DNA of 64,000 nt from UBA6120 sp964639215 (GTDB taxonomy: Bacteria > Bacillota_I > Bacilli_A > RFN20 > CAG-826). Positions 62,736 to 64,000 of the stretch are shown here, piece by piece. Numbering within the stretch: position 1 is the stretch's first letter; every line of letters starts with the position of its first letter. The DNA lies in assembly GCA_964639215.1 (NCBI GenBank), contig CAZXCV010000001.1, forward strand, positions 1-64,000, written 5' to 3'. Below the pieces are notes generated by a model. That model was not told the origin of the DNA. It worked only from the letters and a program-made list of their open reading frames with translations, and searched no databases. The translations under genes and the position numbers were made by a program.

Positions 62736-64000
62736 GCGACAAGATCCTTAAATAACTTGGTCGCATCTTCCCATTTACTCACGTCTTTTCCAGCCCCGAA
62801 TGCTAAATCGGGACGGCCACCGCCTGATCCTTCAAGCATAGCGGCTACTTGTTTCATCACACCGCCTGCTTTGAGACCAGCCTTAAGAAAACTTGGTCCT
62901 AAATATATCACGAGCGCAATTTCTTGCATATGTTTCGCTCCGAGTAAAAAACTCGAATCTGGTTGTCGACCTTTTAGATCATCAGCAATTTTTAATAACA
63001 TATCGCGATCGAGATCATTTAGAAGATGTGTCATCAACGTTCCATGACGATTAGTAATCAATGATTGTGTCAGCGTAACCGCAATCATCGATGCTTGCTT
63101 TTGTAACAAGTTACCGACACGGATATCAAGACTTGTTTTTTCATGTTTAAGTGCTTTGACGCGATCAGGTACTTCATAAATCGAGGAGGCTCCTAATTCG
63201 TCACGTACCTTCATAAACAGTTGCTCGCGCTTCTTTAATAACTGGTAAGCGCGGTGCCCGGTCGTTGTGACCATTCGTCGGATACCAGCGGCAATGCTCT
63301 CTTCACTTTCAATCGCAAAAACACCGATATCACCAGTGCTTAAGACGTGCGTGCCCCCACAGAACTCTTTGCTGATTGTTCCAAATGTCACAATTCGTAC
63401 AAAATCACCATATTTCTCATCAAATGGTGATATAGCGCCAGATTGTTTCGCCTGATTGATTGGTAGTATTTCAATATTGCGCGTTGCATTTTCTTCAATA
63501 TAACGGTTAACAAGCGCTTCGATCTGTAGTACTTGTTCTTCACTCACTTTGGTTGGATTGGTGAAATCAAACCGTCCATATTCATCACAAACAAATGAGC
63601 CCTGTTGACTAATGTGCGGGCCTAACACTTCAAGCAATGCTCTTTGCAATAAATGCAGTGACGAATGGTTACGCATCGTCAAATAGCGTCGTGTCCGATC
63701 GATTTTGAGCGTCAATTTATCGCCAATCTTCAACGATCCATACAAACATGTCACGAAATGCATATGTTGCCCATTTGGTGCTTTTTGAACATCGTGAACT
63801 TCAAAGCGCGTACCCTCGTTTTCGAGGTAACCCTGATCAGCAACTTGACCACCGCTTTCAGCATAAAAAACGGTTTTATCAATAATAATCATCCCATCTT
63901 CACTTAATTCATCGACCGCCACACCATTGATGAACAAGCCAATCACTGTGGCTTCGACTTCATCGTGATCATAATCAAATGTCGAAGGTGTGATAAATTC
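62732..64000 (-). CDS. alaS: Alanyl-tRNA synthetase, C-terminal part (5' end outside window)
   Basis: Charges tRNA-Ala. The frame stays open to the window edge, so the gene is cut; about 422 residues are present. They hold the editing domain (TVFYAESGGQVADQG, MRNHSSLHLLQRAL, FCGGTHVLSTGDIG) and the C-Ala domain (EGSGGGRPDLAFGAGKD). The catalytic domain lies beyond 64000. Order alaS-ruvX-DUF1292 is conserved in Firmicutes. Confidence 0.96.
   Translation of the reverse strand, partial: EFITPSTFDYDHDEVEATVIGLFINGVAVDELSEDGMIIIDKTVFYAESGGQVADQGYLENEGTRFEVHDVQKAPNGQHMHFVTCLYGSLKIGDKLTLKIDRTRRYLTMRNHSSLHLLQRALLEVLGPHISQQGSFVCDEYGRFDFTNPTKVSEEQVLQIEALVNRYIEENATRNIEILPINQAKQSGAISPFDEKYGDFVRIVTFGTISKEFCGGTHVLSTGDIGVFAIESEESIAAGIRRMVTTTGHRAYQLLKKREQLFMKVRDELGASSIYEVPDRVKALKHEKTSLDIRVGNLLQKQASMIAVTLTQSLITNRHGTLMTHLLNDLDRDMLLKIADDLKGRQPDSSFLLGAKHMQEIALVIYLGPSFLKAGLKAGGVMKQVAAMLEGSGGGRPDLAFGAGKDVSKWEDATKLFKDLVA

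Noticed and set aside
1..64000. tRNA, rRNA, CRISPR array or insertion sequence
   Set aside because: Intergenic gaps are mostly under 130 bases; I saw no cloverleaf, no regularly spaced repeats and no transposase.
1..64000. UGA read as tryptophan (mycoplasma code)
   Set aside because: TGA ends several genes at the expected lengths (dnaG, rsmE, cdd-ybeY and alaS-ruvX overlaps), and tryptophan is TGG.

Overview
The window is a gene-dense stretch of a low-GC Gram-positive (Bacillota) chromosome. It reads with the standard bacterial code: TGA is used as a stop (for example at the ends of dnaG and rsmE) and tryptophan is TGG. The gene set is Bacillus-like, with HrcA/CIRCE control, the yqeG-to-rsfS ribosome-assembly operon, YneF, TrmK and ComEA/ComEC. 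A NadD-YqeK fusion, an EF-P with a non-canonical tip loop, very small intergenic spaces and no sporulation genes point to a lineage near the Mollicutes (Acholeplasma/Izemoplasma/Erysipelotrichia-like). That placement is inference. No rRNA, tRNA, CRISPR array, prophage or insertion sequence was recognised. A 100-base run of N at 33086-33185 marks a scaffold join.

Layout. 1-4115 (+): end of dxs, then dinB, xerD and deoB. 4116-4757: AT-rich, with only a short winged-helix remnant. 4758-6886 (-): capF and capE, two of the three genes for UDP-N-acetyl-L-fucosamine. 6985-10360 (-): yqeG, yqeH, yhbY, nadD-yqeK and rsfS, each overlapping the next. 10451-16036: a small membrane protein, parC/parE (-) and plsY (+). 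16118-17732 (-): yneF, efp, an MBL hydrolase and rpmG. 17833-24721: ispG and ispH on +, with nfo, a DEAD-box helicase, nif3-like, trmK and rpoD on -. 24736-33009 (-): dnaG, glyS, recO, era, cdd, ybeY, an exporter-like C39-peptidase protein without an ATPase, rpsU, deoC and a long-tailed rpmF. 33347-36392: a GH2 glycosidase (+) facing an MFS transporter (-). 36487-44383 (-): mtaB, an unknown gene, rsmE, a zinc-ribbon membrane protein, dnaJ, dnaK, grpE and hrcA with two CIRCE operators. 44510-52866 (-): an RDD protein, hemW, a small membrane protein, a degenerate Fic protein, lepA, a nuclease-helicase and fmt. 52954-56716 (+): cysK-cysE, rpsT and the agmatine-to-putrescine pair. 56718-60763 (-): holA, comEC, comEA and greA. 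60890-62042 (+): a two-gene chromate-type transporter. 62039-64000 (-): a DUF1292 protein, ruvX and the end of alaS.

Most of the window matches in content, though rearranged, the Bacillus subtilis yqe/yqf region (translation, chaperones, replication, DNA uptake). Dxs, IspG and IspH show that isoprenoids are made by the MEP route. ComEA, ComEC and XerD indicate DNA uptake machinery and chromosome dimer resolution.

The least ordinary items are: (1) a greA terminator whose 3' arm is the comEA ribosome binding site and whose loop carries a candidate comEA -10 box; (2) a C39-peptidase exporter shell lacking its ATPase; (3) a Fic-fold protein with its catalytic motif erased; (4) recurrent promoters that place transcription starts at or just before the start codon; (5) EF-P without the PGKG loop; (6) an orphan capE-capF pair; and (7) a scaffold gap flanked by identical 11-mers.
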